A program made the position numbers and the translations under genes. This document shows positions 8,643 through 17,771 of a stretch of DNA of 64,000 nucleotides, in pieces; position 1 is the first letter of the stretch; the number at the start of each line of letters is the position of its first letter. Source of the DNA: UBA9659 sp965208605 (GTDB lineage: Bacteria > Pseudomonadota > Gammaproteobacteria > Pseudomonadales > Azotimanducaceae); NCBI GenBank assembly GCA_965208605.1, contig OZ242345.1, forward strand, positions 2,294,001-2,358,000. Reading direction: 5' to 3'. The notes beneath the pieces are model-generated. The model saw nothing but the letters and a program-made list of their open reading frames with translations, was not told the origin of the DNA and searched no databases.

Positions 8643-9845
8643 TCAGGTTAGAGGGCGGAAGGCATGCCAATTTTCAAAATAATGATGCGAAAGATCATGC
8701 AGCTCAAGAAATGACTGCCAAGATTCAAGCCCATCACGTGACGGGAATAGAACAATATTTCTTCCTCCAAGTTTTATAGCGCTTGGATAAATAATTCCAT
8801 CAATACGCTGCCCTTTTTTCGTCTTAAAGACTTTAGAAAAGTATTCGCAGACTATCTGCGAGGGCACATAGTCAATATCTTCGCGACCGTTCTTGGAGAC
8901 TGGCTCCGATATAGCCGCTACAAAGCCGCGCATGAATATCAGCTCATCTAGCAGAGCGGCTTGGGCAGAATCGAATATCGACGGTATGTCGGGCAGACTA
9001 CTCAAATCCAGCACCAAAAGGTCTCTATTTGAACAAAACTTTCCTAATGCAGCCCTACATGGGGGCCGGCCTAACACTTCAGCTAAAGCCGTATTCTTCT
9101 CTAAGCCCGCGTAGAAATAACTAATGCCCGCGGGATTCATGCGGCCTGCAGCGGCCAGTCCGTTAGGCGGCGGCCCAATTTCATCAAATTCGGTTACCGT
9201 TGTAGTGAGTGATATTTCCCTAGCACGATACAGCGCATCGTTGCTATTCAAGGCTTTATGGAGGTTCGACGAATCTACCAGCCGGCCCAACGCGTTGAGT
9301 ATGTCCCCTGGCGAATATCTTTCACCGGGAGTCGAGGAACCTTTGACCTGAGGAAAGAAATAGCGCGCCCGATGCTTTGTTTCTTCCTCAAATCTCTGCC
9401 ATCCATATATAAGCTCTTCGTGCTCATGTGTATCGAGCCAGTATCCGTGTGCACACGGATACCATGCATCATTTAGAAAGGCATCACTAATGTCGTCAAA
9501 TAACTTTTCATCGCGTTCAAACTCAAGGTTCTCTAGTGCTTCGCTAGTGTCGACAATCGCCCTTCCCCCGACATACTCGCCCTCATCCCAGGGCAAACCT
9601 GCTTGCGCGGGCTCTCCGTAATGCCTGAATAACGCTTCTGCAATGGGTTTCAATACGACGCGTATTGGAGCCGCTATCGATTGCCCAGATGATCGGCCGC
9701 AATAATCGCAGTTGGTACTACTAAAGTTCGCCTGAATTTCGGACTTTAGATAGTCGTCTTCAACGCAGTCTGGACAAACTGACTTATCGGGATCGTACCA
9801 GCCTCGCGCTTCGACCTCCATCCAATGACTTTTTGCAATACCCAT
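8643..9845 (-). CDS. HEPN-associated N-terminal domain / RES-domain protein
   Basis: 400 residues. The N-terminal part has two CxxC-type pairs (CPDC near residue 25, CDYCGR near 46), suggesting a zinc-binding module. I take this to be the HEPN/RES N-terminal domain type. The C-terminal half carries RES-type signatures: YRAREI, GRMNPAGISYFYAGLEKNTALAEV and DYVPSQIVCEYFS, which supply the Arg, Glu and Ser that name the family. Known RES domains are NAD+-degrading toxins, so this may be an abortive-infection effector. No separate HEPN partner gene is visible. Located between the STAND gene and hsdM in a defence island. Confidence 0.72.
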   Translation of the reverse strand: MGIAKSHWMEVEARGWYDPDKSVCPDCVEDDYLKSEIQANFSSTNCDYCGRSSGQSIAAPIRVVLKPIAEALFRHYGEPAQAGLPWDEGEYVGGRAIVDTSEALENLEFERDEKLFDDISDAFLNDAWYPCAHGYWLDTHEHEELIYGWQRFEEETKHRARYFFPQVKGSSTPGERYSPGDILNALGRLVDSSNLHKALNSNDALYRAREISLTTTVTEFDEIGPPPNGLAAAGRMNPAGISYFYAGLEKNTALAEVLGRPPCRAALGKFCSNRDLLVLDLSSLPDIPSIFDSAQAALLDELIFMRGFVAAISEPVSKNGREDIDYVPSQIVCEYFSKVFKTKKGQRIDGIIYPSAIKLGGRNIVLFPSRDGLESWQSFLELHDLSHHYFENWHAFRPLT

Positions 9846-9882
9846 TTAAGCGCTCTCCCCCAATCAATCTAAAGTAACTCAG

Positions 9883-10167
9883 CTAACTGCCTGCAAATAG
9901 CTCTTTTAGAATAGACGAGCGCATTCTACCAATTTGCAGCTCGCCTAATTGGATCTGCGATTCAATTCGCACAACAATTATCTCTGTTTTTTTGCAATTC
10001 AGATACCATTCGGCATTCCCAACTGAGATGTATGCGATATCACTCACAAGTTCCTCAAAGGAGGACACGGCATTCGGTGCCGACAACCGAATTTCCCGAG
10101 CCGCAGACGGACCACCTTCGTCTAGCGATAGATGCGATGACAACCTCGTGTGCGCATAACCTCTCAA
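9883..10167 (-). pseudogene. small ORF, possible HsdS C-terminal remnant
   Basis: A 94-codon frame starting only with TTG. Its last 30 residues (RIESQIQLGELQIGRMRSSILKELFAGS) resemble the C-terminal helix of HsdS subunits, compare RAGRLRQSILSSAFAG in the chimera at 16696-17073. The first 60 residues are unrecognisable. It lies 58 bp after the STAND gene and 38 bp before the RES-domain gene. Most likely a decayed specificity-subunit tail, but a genuine small protein cannot be excluded. Confidence 0.4.
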
Positions 10168-10225
10168 TTAAATCCCTTTATAGGAATAGATACACAAGAC
10201 CGTTTGAGCTACTTGCAGACAGCAT

Positions 10226-13200
10226 TCAAAATTGGGGCTCGTAAACATTATTTACAGCACCTTTGTAATAATCAATTGTCATATCTTGATCAACCCGCAC
10301 TACGGCTACTGTATGGGTATAACGATTTTTTTCTCTATAACTACTACTTTTTTCATACTTCCGCATGTTAATTAAGAGAAGAAGGTCTTTATCCAGTTTT
10401 CTCAAGAGCCGTTTTAACGCGGGCTTCGAGCAGAACAATCTATGGCCAGGATATGGCCCACCCCCCAGATCGCGATTCTCGCGGCCCCACGCTTCTGTTC
10501 GCACGGCTAACGCACCCCGTTTAGTTTTCCAGAAACGGCCAAACCCATCTGCATTAGACAATAATAGTTCCGAATTACATGATTGCGACAATCGCGGGCG
10601 ATGGGTCGCACATGTCACCCCAAATGGATCACACTCATCAAGTCTGGCTTCGCCACCTTCGTGGAAAACCCAAGGGAAGTAGTCTTTCTTCTTACTATGG
10701 GTCGTATCGTGCCCATCTTCGGAATATTGAAATGACGGAACCCAAACTATCATAGGCTCTTCGCGCACTAAGCTTCGCGCCATTCGGTTAGATTTTTTCT
10801 TGGGGGCAAGGGCAGAAGAAATCCGAACTCTTATGTTATCGGCTGAATGCCATGCCCCTTCTATAACCAGCTCTTTTCCTACCGAACGGTTGATGCCAAT
10901 CAATTTCTTCAACCTACTGCTATCACCGGTTAACTCAAGACCATCCTTGGCGTCCTCAAGAAGAAATTGAGCTACGTCTATAGGCGTTCGATCTGTGACA
11001 TCAGATAGCCAGAGCCCATCATTCCTGGTCAGAAGATACCCGCTTAACCATTCCCCCCATGGATCATCATAGAGCCAATCATCCGTGACGGGGAAATCCC
11101 TTAGAAGCTCTCCCGCTGCAAAAAACAGCGCATGCCATCCCAGCTGCTCACCGTAGGAGTGGTAGAAAGGCGACATACCCGGATATGTTCGCTTGCCGGG
11201 CTGCTTTCTGCCGCCATCGTCATACATATGAGTGACAGTGGGATCTACATCATGAACCCTATTGGCCATCATATCTTCAACCTGCCAGCAGGGTTGGCCA
11301 AAGACCTGGCTCAGATTGTCAACATCCTGATTATGAAAATCATACTCAAGATGAAATTTTGCTCCTGCTTTTGGGGCTGATGTAGGTCTGCCAGCGTAAA
11401 ACCCACCGCCAGCACTAATCTTCTTTTTCAAACGCGGATGAGGCGACAGATCTAACGTACGTAGCTGCTTGTCGACGTTGCTTCGCACTTTTAGCGCCCC
11501 AGCATTAAGGCAGGCAACTAAAGCACGAGCCGCAAAATGCCGCATAAGGACATGCGGGTTAACCGCTTCAGTAGCGACAGAAATGAGATCTTTCTTGTAT
11601 CGCGCAATATCTACCGGGTAATCAGGTGCTAACCTGGCGAGAGCGATAAGCAACCACAGACGTGCATGAAGAAAATAGAATGTTAATTCTGCCGCCTGAA
11701 ATGGCCCAGCAGATACATCCCCGAGCTTATTGACGACCGCATCAATAACATCCCAACGCCCAAATCCTGCAAGACGCCTCATGCTATGAGCTCCACGCCA
11801 CCTATCAATTGCATGCGGTGAACCTAGCATTCGCCAGATAAGCGCGGCCGAAATTTCAGCCACGTTGTTATCCGGATACAACCCAGCTGTCCACTCTCCA
11901 TCCACAGCCTTGTTGGCCAGCTCCGTCGCACTGCTGCCCAGCAATCGTTCAAGAGCTAACGAACTCTCACCTTCATCAGCATCTTTCGAAACCAGCGATG
12001 CAAGCGCAAGCCAGATGGCACCGGAAACATTGTGGTCCGGAGATACAAATAGCCCAATAAGCTCAAGTGCAAGATCTGTAACAGATACGCCCGTTAGCTC
12101 CGCCATCTCATTGAGCTGATAGCCGGACAGACTGTCATGCCTCACAAGCTCATCCGCATGCAAACGGACAAGCGTAGTTGCTTGCGCACTAAAGACTTCA
12201 TCGAGAGCTGCCGATGAGTGCCCCCAGGCTTGCTTGCATTCTTTTAGTTCTGCTAATTTACAGTAAAAGTCCAGATTCTCCAGCGAGATAATGTCTCTCA
12301 CATACTGTGCACGATTATTAACGGCCACCATGGCGCGTAAAATACAGAATACTTCACCCTTAAGATCGAAAGCATTCTGGAGTTCATTCAGATTAGAGAT
12401 AGCAGTAGACAAAGTATCTTTGTCTACGACATCTACCGCTGAGACAATCACTTGGATAGCTTCCCGGTCGTTAGGCCTGCTTTCACCGGTGCTTATAGAC
12501 AATCGAGCATCGCTCGCCCCTCTATAATTTAACTGTTCGTTTCGTTTCCGCCGAGTCTCGCCATAGCGCTTACTGGCTGATTTCAAATGGAGCGCAGCCT
12601 CATGGGCATCCCCAAACGTCTGCTCTGCGATTGAACTAAGAGCGCCCAGCGTTTTATCCATAGGCATGCTCGGGTTATCCAGCTCAAACTGATTAATCAA
12701 TTCCGAGATTATCTTAGGATTAGTCGGGCCAACCTTACTCCAGATCGCTTCCGAGAAGTCCTTTGTGCTACAAAACCGCAACTCAACCGGGTTTGCCAAA
12801 GTATTAAGCGATACTGCGAGTTCCGGCTCCAGCTTCCCATCTTCCACAAGTGCGATTAAGTAGGGCAGCAGCGTATAGCTCAAGCCTATTCTTGCGCGAT
12901 CATCCCACCGTGACAGCCTTGCCAGCCCTCGTGGGCCTGCCACTTTTGACATCCCCTTAGCAAAATCATCCCAAAAGAATTTTTCAGGTTCCTCTCCCAT
13001 ATTTAGCTCACAAATATTTGCCAGCGTGTGGAAGTGATTTTCTGCTAACTCCGTCCCTCTAACTGTCGAGGCGAAAAGTAACAACTCCTCTGTGAACCCA
13101 TAGTCACCGGAGCCAATTGCATCCATCTGCTCCAGCCCATTCCTAAAGTACACAGCGCCATCATCCATACTAGCTGGCAATATCGCGTGCGCTAAACTGA

Positions 13201-16200
13201 CGTAGAAATGAGTCCTCTGCTCTACATCATCTTCCATATCGATAATAAGTTGACGCGCCATTAACGCCTGCTCGCCCGCAAGGGCTTGCATCGTATTCCG
13301 CTTCGCCAAAATTGCAGTGACCTCAATAAGAACTTCAGCGCCAATTTTCTGCTGATGAGCAATCTCTAGGAAGCGTACAATGGATGGCAATTTCAGGTCG
13401 CTGCGAGACCACATTGCGAATAGCGCTGCTTTCAACCCTAATTGACTAAATAATCTATCGAATTCTTGCCCACCGTAATGATCAGTGTTTTGTCGCGTAC
13501 TTTCCCAAGCATCAACTAATTCAACAAATCTCTTATTTGCTTGACGCGGTGACGCCGCCAAAAAACGTGCCAGAGCCTCTGTAAGTTCCAATAAAGGGTG
13601 TAAATGACGATTGATAAATCTCTCGGCCTCGCTTTTGTCCTCGTAGGATAGTGTGCTCGGCTTCATGCTCTCATTAACCTCTTCGTGCGCCTTGACCATT
13701 TGCCTTTCAATAGCACCCTTGAGCTTAGTGCGAAACTGCTCCTCAGAAAGGCGTTTGCTAATCCTCGAGCTGATTGATGCTAGTTCTTCAGGAAGAACGT
13801 CTCTCGCGTGCACGGAGTCACCTTTCGCTGCAGCTACCAATGCAACGCGAAAGATAAATGGGAATATATCGTTTCGAAGATAGCTGTCGCGAAACGACCA
13901 AAGCGCCGGACGTCGATGTGGCGCTCGCAATGAAATAATTAACGCCTCTTTCTTCTGACCTTGGGCTAATGCAATAGCGGCAGCTTTTCGAAGACCATCT
14001 TGAAGCCCTACTCTTTTATGGACCGAGTAACCGTCTTTCAGCTTTAAATCTGTTGCACGTTTACATTTTTTGTAAAGTCGGCTTACTAAGTCTTTGTTAG
14101 CTTTTGTCGAAATTGATCCAAACGACAACGCTGACGCCAAAGGGCCTATTGCATGCAACCCCTTCAAGAAGTCCGATTGCCTGTGGGCCGACAGTGACTG
14201 CAAGACCTCAGTTAGCTGTATATACCCAAAAATGTGCTCGCAGACTTCAAAAGAGTACCAATCCCGCCACCCATCCAAGAATCTGACCGCCTTTTCAGGG
14301 AGACCATCGGAAATATACAAAAATGGAATCGCTGCAACATCAATGTGCTCAGGACCTGCCTTATTCGTCATTCCGCTTTCATCGCGATTACGATAATCTT
14401 GGAACCATTCGTTTGCCATCACGGCATGGCGATAGGCCTCTTCGGGATCCCCCGCCAGTGTGTTTGCAATAGAAAGTCTTGCATGACGAGCCCCCGGCCA
14501 GGCAGTCTTTGCCTCAAATAGACGGCGAGTTGCATCTACATCTTGAGCAGCTATCACAAGATCTGGACAGCCGAGAATATAACTAGCCCCTCTTTGATCG
14601 ATAGACGTAAGCATCGACAACTCAACTAAAAGACCTACAAGACGCTTGTGGTCTCGTTTTTTCGTGGCATGCTTTACGGCAAACTGAATTCTTGCAAGCC
14701 GAATATTGCGCTTTCCTACGGTACTGGTGATTGATGCTGGGAACCGTTCATCGAACGCTAGCTGACTTAATTGCGCACCGTCATCAAGAAAAAATAAAAG
14801 GCCGGGTAGCGCGCGCGCCGCGTATACAGAAGTGTCTTGCCGAGCCGATAGCTTCTCCGCAACCATGCGCAAGGAACTAACATTGGATGCTGCATATTGA
14901 TCACGGACTAGCGTCTCAGTGGGCTCATCTCGGAACATCAAGCCTTGGCTCGTTCGTTCAATCAACGGTGCCATATCTGCAGCAAAACTCACCACTAAAC
15001 TCGATTCAACACCGTGTGCATCAGCATAATCATCGAGAGGCACTGGAGGCGGCAGCACAGCAAGCCCTGCCAAGAATGCAGCAACTTCTGCATCTGTCTG
15101 ACCGCGCTTAATAGAGACCCCCACTGCATCCACTATTCGTTGCTGAATAAGGTCAGCCAGCACTGTTCTCTTGTTGACTTCAGATGCGTCTAAAAGCCCC
15201 CTATCGCTATTAACGAGGTGCTCCAATACACGCGGATTACCACCCGACCGCGCTTGAGCCACATCTATTTCAACCTGAGTCACTCCCTGAAGTCTTGACC
15301 GTAAAAACCCTGCGGTTTCTCTTTTAGAGAATGGTTGAAGCTCTAAGTCTTGGTATCGTGAGCAGCCAGAGGGCTTACGCTCGGTCCTACAGGAAACAAC
15401 GAGCTTCAGCCCGGGAATAGGCTTTTGATGCAGACTCTCCAGCAACCGGCATGGGAAAGCGTCTTCGCCGCGTTCACCTGCAACAAGTATTGCGTTGTCA
15501 ATCGCATCAATAAATATAACGAGCTCACCCTCCATGTTTGCCCGACGAAGTGTTTCTATGCTTTGCTCTAATCTTCTCCTGAATGTTCTAAATAGAGACT
15601 CAACATCGTTGCTACCAGGCAATATCGGATCACACAACCCTCTGAAAGCCAGCGTATTCGCTATGTGGATCAAACCGTTCCGAGGTAAATGACGCCCATC
15701 CTCAGGAGAACGATATGCACCACCTCCAAAGCAATCGAAAAAGACGCTCTCGCAGGACTGCTGCATGGAGCACACCAAACTATCCATGAAAACTGTTTTG
15801 CCCATGCCACCAGCGGCATGAACAAGCAGCGGCGAAGATAGCTTGGGGATCAGCTCAATGGTCCTAGTCAGCTGCTCGCGAGGCACGACTTCTCCTACGT
15901 CTGCGATTGCGGAACGGCAAGGCAAGAGGTCCGCTGCATCACCGATTTCTAGAGCCGCGAGAATATCCGTTCTCACAATTAGGTTGCGGTCCTTTCCCGC
16001 ATGGCCTGCCTTATCACGCACCATCTGGCGCAGACGACCAAGATGTGCGTCCGCGATCGCATCCTTGGCGGCAGACCAGTCCACAAGCAGGCTTGCAAGC
16101 CTGCCTTGTGTCTCAGCCAAACTGTCATTAAGACCAACGACGTTGAATTTTTCTGCAAATTCGACCAACGATTTCCCAGTGAGTCCCGAAGAGTTTGTAA

Positions 16201-16696
16201 ACTGACTTGCTTGCTTAGCCACTTCACCAGTTGTTGGTTGCTCTTGTGCGATTGCGTCTATCGCTGTCAGCAGCGGGCAATAAATCGGTCTATTGGTAGC
16301 TAGTTCGAAGCCCAGTTTTTCATGCATTCCTGTTGCACCGTACCTGCGTTTGTAATCTTGAAATGTCTCGGCAAACTTAGTGATGGTTTTCTTCGCATGA
16401 CTAGCCCTGAAGTCGGTATCTTTATCAGCTACCGAATACTTGAACTGACTAACCGTTACCCGGCTAGCATCTTCAAAACTAGGATTAGAGCTGTAATAAA
16501 GTGTGAGATCTGCAATATCAGCAGCTTCGGCAACAGCGCCTCGCTGATCTGATGGTGAAAGACCTTCAATTGCGATTGCAACAAGACGACTTTCAGGCGA
16601 TAGCAACTGCATCGCTCGACGCGCAGCCCATGTTTCGTGATATTCGTGACCGTCTCGAGAGGCGCGGACTTTATCAACTTTTTCGGAATCAACCAT
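10226..16696 (-). CDS. giant nuclease-STAND NTPase, Avs-like antiphage protein
   Basis: 2156 residues. The N-terminal domain (about 1-130) looks like a PD-(D/E)xK Cap4/DUF4297-type DNase: GHEYHETWAARRAMQ, E44, the ADIAD acidic pair (D60, D63) and QFK at 84-86. A STAND ATPase follows: P-loop AAGGMGKT (294-301, Ala in place of the usual first Gly), Walker B LVIFIDAID (392-400), sensor KLVVSCRTE (431-439). The remaining 1700 residues are helical and repeat-like (TPR/HEAT-type sensor expected), with a distinct C-terminal region rich in aromatic and basic residues. This architecture matches Avs proteins, which sense conserved phage proteins and then degrade DNA. Its ATG overlaps the stop of the upstream chimera (ATGA). 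Exact Avs subtype not assigned. Confidence 0.8.
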   Translation of the reverse strand: MVDSEKVDKVRASRDGHEYHETWAARRAMQLLSPESRLVAIAIEGLSPSDQRGAVAEAADIADLTLYYSSNPSFEDASRVTVSQFKYSVADKDTDFRASHAKKTITKFAETFQDYKRRYGATGMHEKLGFELATNRPIYCPLLTAIDAIAQEQPTTGEVAKQASQFTNSSGLTGKSLVEFAEKFNVVGLNDSLAETQGRLASLLVDWSAAKDAIADAHLGRLRQMVRDKAGHAGKDRNLIVRTDILAALEIGDAADLLPCRSAIADVGEVVPREQLTRTIELIPKLSSPLLVHAAGGMGKTVFMDSLVCSMQQSCESVFFDCFGGGAYRSPEDGRHLPRNGLIHIANTLAFRGLCDPILPGSNDVESLFRTFRRRLEQSIETLRRANMEGELVIFIDAIDNAILVAGERGEDAFPCRLLESLHQKPIPGLKLVVSCRTERKPSGCSRYQDLELQPFSKRETAGFLRSRLQGVTQVEIDVAQARSGGNPRVLEHLVNSDRGLLDASEVNKRTVLADLIQQRIVDAVGVSIKRGQTDAEVAAFLAGLAVLPPPVPLDDYADAHGVESSLVVSFAADMAPLIERTSQGLMFRDEPTETLVRDQYAASNVSSLRMVAEKLSARQDTSVYAARALPGLLFFLDDGAQLSQLAFDERFPASITSTVGKRNIRLARIQFAVKHATKKRDHKRLVGLLVELSMLTSIDQRGASYILGCPDLVIAAQDVDATRRLFEAKTAWPGARHARLSIANTLAGDPEEAYRHAVMANEWFQDYRNRDESGMTNKAGPEHIDVAAIPFLYISDGLPEKAVRFLDGWRDWYSFEVCEHIFGYIQLTEVLQSLSAHRQSDFLKGLHAIGPLASALSFGSISTKANKDLVSRLYKKCKRATDLKLKDGYSVHKRVGLQDGLRKAAAIALAQGQKKEALIISLRAPHRRPALWSFRDSYLRNDIFPFIFRVALVAAAKGDSVHARDVLPEELASISSRISKRLSEEQFRTKLKGAIERQMVKAHEEVNESMKPSTLSYEDKSEAERFINRHLHPLLELTEALARFLAASPRQANKRFVELVDAWESTRQNTDHYGGQEFDRLFSQLGLKAALFAMWSRSDLKLPSIVRFLEIAHQQKIGAEVLIEVTAILAKRNTMQALAGEQALMARQLIIDMEDDVEQRTHFYVSLAHAILPASMDDGAVYFRNGLEQMDAIGSGDYGFTEELLLFASTVRGTELAENHFHTLANICELNMGEEPEKFFWDDFAKGMSKVAGPRGLARLSRWDDRARIGLSYTLLPYLIALVEDGKLEPELAVSLNTLANPVELRFCSTKDFSEAIWSKVGPTNPKIISELINQFELDNPSMPMDKTLGALSSIAEQTFGDAHEAALHLKSASKRYGETRRKRNEQLNYRGASDARLSISTGESRPNDREAIQVIVSAVDVVDKDTLSTAISNLNELQNAFDLKGEVFCILRAMVAVNNRAQYVRDIISLENLDFYCKLAELKECKQAWGHSSAALDEVFSAQATTLVRLHADELVRHDSLSGYQLNEMAELTGVSVTDLALELIGLFVSPDHNVSGAIWLALASLVSKDADEGESSLALERLLGSSATELANKAVDGEWTAGLYPDNNVAEISAALIWRMLGSPHAIDRWRGAHSMRRLAGFGRWDVIDAVVNKLGDVSAGPFQAAELTFYFLHARLWLLIALARLAPDYPVDIARYKKDLISVATEAVNPHVLMRHFAARALVACLNAGALKVRSNVDKQLRTLDLSPHPRLKKKISAGGGFYAGRPTSAPKAGAKFHLEYDFHNQDVDNLSQVFGQPCWQVEDMMANRVHDVDPTVTHMYDDGGRKQPGKRTYPGMSPFYHSYGEQLGWHALFFAAGELLRDFPVTDDWLYDDPWGEWLSGYLLTRNDGLWLSDVTDRTPIDVAQFLLEDAKDGLELTGDSSRLKKLIGINRSVGKELVIEGAWHSADNIRVRISSALAPKKKSNRMARSLVREEPMIVWVPSFQYSEDGHDTTHSKKKDYFPWVFHEGGEARLDECDPFGVTCATHRPRLSQSCNSELLLSNADGFGRFWKTKRGALAVRTEAWGRENRDLGGGPYPGHRLFCSKPALKRLLRKLDKDLLLLINMRKYEKSSSYREKNRYTHTVAVVRVDQDMTIDYYKGAVNNVYEPQF

Positions 16697-17073
16697 CAGA
16701 TAGCGTCGGGTCCGAGGGCACGCTCACCCGCAAATGCGCTTGAGAGAATCGATTGTCGAAGCCGGCCAGCTCTTGCAATATCGGCCGGTAGTTGCGCCTC
16801 CAGTTCCGCTATAACGGATAATTCTTGTTCTACTTCACCGCAAATTTTCAACTGCTCATCTAATGACGGAACCGGGAAGACTATATTCTTCAAGATATCT
16901 TGGCTAAGAAAATCCCTTGTACTGCCTTTACACAACTTCCGCGCCTGCGTGCGCTCATTCGCCATCTTCAGAAACAGCAAATAGGTTAACTGCTCAACAT
17001 AGTCGCTGAAATGCATGCCGTCTGCGAGCAGGACATGGCAGTAGTTCCAGAGTTTTTGGGAAATATCAGTCAT
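16696..17073 (-). CDS. HsdM N-terminus / HsdS C-terminus chimera
   Basis: 125 codons. Residues 5-44 equal the start of HsdM (LWNYCHVLLADGMHFSDYVE...). From residue 45 the sequence becomes an HsdS C-terminal tail (VFPVPSLDEQLKICGEVEQEL, then ADIARAGRLRQSILSSAFAG). It is an in-frame fusion, open throughout, with the start two bases after the upstream toxin-like gene and its stop overlapping the STAND gene start. This is best explained by a deletion between a second hsdM and hsdS copy that kept the operon junctions. It could be an inert scar or a small protein able to dock onto HsdM/HsdS, since both retained parts are subunit-contact regions. Confidence 0.85.
   Translation of the reverse strand: MTDISQKLWNYCHVLLADGMHFSDYVEQLTYLLFLKMANERTQARKLCKGSTRDFLSQDILKNIVFPVPSLDEQLKICGEVEQELSVIAELEAQLPADIARAGRLRQSILSSAFAGERALGPDAI
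16941..17060 (-). repeat. 120-bp repeat, hsdM 5' end (copy B)
   Basis: Second copy of the hsdM segment at 8415-8534, two mismatches. The two copies are in direct orientation 8526 bp apart and bracket the STAND, RES and small-ORF genes, so homologous recombination between them would delete those genes. Confidence 0.95.
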
Positions 17074-17075
17074 TT

Positions 17076-17771
17076 CTATAACTCTGCCATTCCTCGTAAG
17101 CGCTCGATAATTACCGATACACGCTCTTGATTAGTGCCATCCCCAGCTAAGTGCCAGCCTATTGTGTCAGTAAAATCCTGCTCTGAAAGCAAAGACTCGA
17201 ACTCTTCCTTTAGGTAATCATTTACTTCTCTATCAACCTCCGCAACCTCCCTCACTAATTCTGACCTACCGTCGATGACCGTAATAATGTCTTCCATATC
17301 ATGGCTAACCCCATAATCCTGATTCCCTCGGTCATGAAAAGCCTCTAACTTAGTAGCCAAAAAAAGAGGTGGGGATATAAGAGTTACCTCCGAGCCACTG
17401 GGTAATTTGCACGGCCATGCAGTCTCAACAACCACTGGATACCAGCGATTTGCAAAGCCCATTATTGATTGGTCACTGGGCATAATATCTACTTGAAATG
17501 CGCCAATACGCCAGCGACATATAACTCCACTCTCCACATCCTCCCTAAACCCTAATGCTCGCAGCTGTTTAGCCAACCGATAGTAATCGCCTCGAGTGGC
17601 GACCTCGGTAACCAGATCAACATCAGTAGTCGCTCGAACTGGCGGTCGAGTTGCATCGGTTACCAACAAGCCCGTTGCGCAGCCTCCAACAAAGACAAAT
17701 TGATCTTTCAAGTCGCCCAGGCTTTGAACAACACCTTCCACCAATTGAATATTCGGATCACTAGGGTTCAT
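17076..17771 (-). CDS. nucleotidyltransferase-fold protein (AbiEii/MNT-like putative toxin)
   Basis: 231 residues with the pol-beta nucleotidyltransferase signature: FVFVGGCATGLL (helix cap, about 26-37) followed by TTDVDLV giving the DxD metal pair, and a later VDIMPSD acidic strand. Such small nucleotidyltransferases are often toxins that modify tRNA or partner proteins. The start overlaps the end of the upstream HTH-type gene by four bases, the typical coupled arrangement of a two-gene module. The precise family (AbiEii, MNT) is inferred from motif and context only. Confidence 0.7.
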   Translation of the reverse strand: MNPSDPNIQLVEGVVQSLGDLKDQFVFVGGCATGLLVTDATRPPVRATTDVDLVTEVATRGDYYRLAKQLRALGFREDVESGVICRWRIGAFQVDIMPSDQSIMGFANRWYPVVVETAWPCKLPSGSEVTLISPPLFLATKLEAFHDRGNQDYGVSHDMEDIITVIDGRSELVREVAEVDREVNDYLKEEFESLLSEQDFTDTIGWHLAGDGTNQERVSVIIERLRGMAEL

